Assembly: GCA_013396525.1 (NCBI GenBank)
Contig: VWYX01000911.1
Span: 248,001-312,000 of the forward strand
From: Chaetorhynchus papuensis
Taxonomy: Eukaryota; Chordata; Aves; Passeriformes; Rhipiduridae
Length of the DNA: 64,000 nt
Direction: 5' to 3'
Shown piece by piece: positions 62,736 to 64,000 of the stretch; the stretch's first letter is position 1, and each line of letters begins with the position of its first letter. A program made the translations under genes and the position numbers. Under the pieces are notes generated by a model. The model saw only the letters and a list, made by a program, of their open reading frames with translations, did not search any database and was not told the origin of the DNA.

Positions 62736-64000
62736 GTATGTAATATTTGGGACTGTGTACAGGTATTCAGTACTTATGCACTTATTTAAAATAGATTTGA
62801 GTTTTCTGTTTGCTTGTTTGAAATATCTTAACTGCATTTATAAAGCTTTGTCTAGGTATGAAAAAATATTAAAGTAACTGTCTTGGTAAACCACTACAGT
62901 AACTTGAAACAAAAAAATCTGGAAAAACCTTGGACTCTTCTTCTTTCCAGCATTTTAAAGTTGCCTGTAGTGCAGTCCATCCTGTAGGCAAGGGGGATTA
63001 TAAAGAGTTGAGCATTCAACTTCTTAGTTTTTTTCTCTCCTCCCTCTTGGGCTCAGTTTAAAGGCACAGAATGCACAGAAATAATCTCTGGGCATAGAGC
63101 ATTGATAGGGGATACACATCATAAAGTCACCCCAAGACATGTCAGAAATGGAAAGATTCTCTAGGAATCTGTTTGTGAAGCTTTAAGTAGAGACCTCAGG
63201 TTTTTTAAGATGGGTGGTGGTTCTGTGCTTCACAGGTTAGAAAGGAGAAAAATAGCTATTTTCCTTTTTTTTAAGTTTTTTATAATATAGGGTCTTTTTA
63301 GTTTTTATAATGTAAGAGATGGAGTCACCCATTTCTCTCCATCTCATCACAGGTTCTCTCTCCGTTCCTCCCTGTTTGCCTTTCTTCCTGTTTGTAATTC
63401 CAGTGTCTGTGACTCCATGTGGAATTTCTTCATAGGAAAGTGAAACTGATTCTTATAATTTGCTGCTTCCTGTGTTATTTCTTCTTGCCACTGAAAATAA
63501 CCCAGTCATCTTCCTCATATTTCTTTGTGCTACTTTCTGGCACACTGAAGGAAGTGAACTTGGAATTGTCTCCTTTAGTCTCTAGACAGACACAATAACA
63601 AGGGCAATTGTGTTTTAGAGATGCACTGAAAAAGAAAATGGGAAAAGTGTCTCTGTTGGTAGAAGGATAGCTCAGGTTTGCAGAGTACAGCCTGTTCTTT
63701 TCTGTGTCCTGTCTAAAAGGCACAGATAATGTTTGTTAGTCCCTTAAAAGAACATCCTTAAGTGCAGTTAAAGCAAGTGTGGGGACGTGTGTGCAGAGCT
63801 AAAACTTGCAGAAGATTCCTCACTAAAATTTTAGAACCTTCTGCAATGCAGTTTGCATCTCTTCTACTTCTCTTTTGTACAGCCAGTAAAAAAAGAACTT
63901 CAAAATAAGGGTGAGCAATATGGATAGTAGTGAGATCTTACCTAGTTTAAACCTCAGAAACTCTTACAAATAAACAAACAAAACCTATGAAGAACAGACA
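62736..64000 (+). other. SMARCA5: SMARCA5 intron 2 (5' part)
   Basis: The sequence after exon 2 is AT-rich to the end of the window, with no further SMARCA5 exon. A segment at 63891-63918 is flanked by AG and GTGAG but does not match the protein. Confidence 0.85.

Noticed and set aside
1..64000. Undescribed biological system, CRISPR array, tRNA/rRNA genes or intact mobile element
   Set aside because: Reading both strands shows two conserved vertebrate genes, their introns and dead repeat fragments; nothing supports a new system.

Overview
The window is ordinary vertebrate nuclear DNA, most likely from a bird. It carries CR1 LINE fragments with the avian-type 3' end, short introns by mammalian standards, a GC-rich CpG-island promoter, and no Alu- or L1-like sequence. 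I cannot name the species. I found no operon, CRISPR array, tRNA or rRNA gene, or new defence or mobile system. The sequence is AT-rich intronic and intergenic DNA around two well-known genes, both on the + strand.

Positions 1 to about 52,900 hold most of GAB1 (GRB2-associated binder 1), a docking protein for receptor tyrosine kinases. Window bases 1-10025 are the 3' part of intron 1; the first coding exon lies upstream. Exons 2-11 are all present with matching splice phases: 10026-10320, 20841-21054, 28018-28619, 30423-30508, 30715-31018, 42648-42737 (in-frame 90-nt cassette), 44502-44595, 44928-45051, 48004-48126 and 48321-48479. Together they encode 2,091 nt. Adding the 24 codons known for exon 1 in the family gives a 720-residue protein, against 724 for the human long form. 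The PH domain (exon 2), CRK-type YxxP tyrosines (exons 4-5), GRB2 SH3 sites (exons 4 and 6), MET-binding segment and PI3K YxxM sites (exons 6 and 9) and the two SHP2 tyrosines (exons 10 and 11) are all visible. A long 3'UTR follows.

Positions of about 52,900-59,750 are intergenic: microsatellites, G-rich tracts and CR1 fragments. A CR1 3' end stops within about 100 bp of a CpG island (about 59,760-60,720). The island contains the TATA-less promoter and first coding exon of SMARCA5 (SNF2H, the ISWI chromatin-remodelling ATPase; exon 1 60182-60322, exon 2 62661-62735). The rest of SMARCA5 lies beyond the window. The GAB1-SMARCA5 order and orientation match the known vertebrate neighbourhood (human 4q31.21).

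The observations most worth following are a 9-nt tandem acceptor at GAB1 exon 9, a short GAB1 intron 10 that stays open if retained and would replace the SHP2-binding C-terminus, a TCTCGCGAG element and strong G-quadruplex motif in the SMARCA5 CpG island, two Pumilio-type sites at the start of the GAB1 3'UTR, and several unexplained repeats inside the introns.
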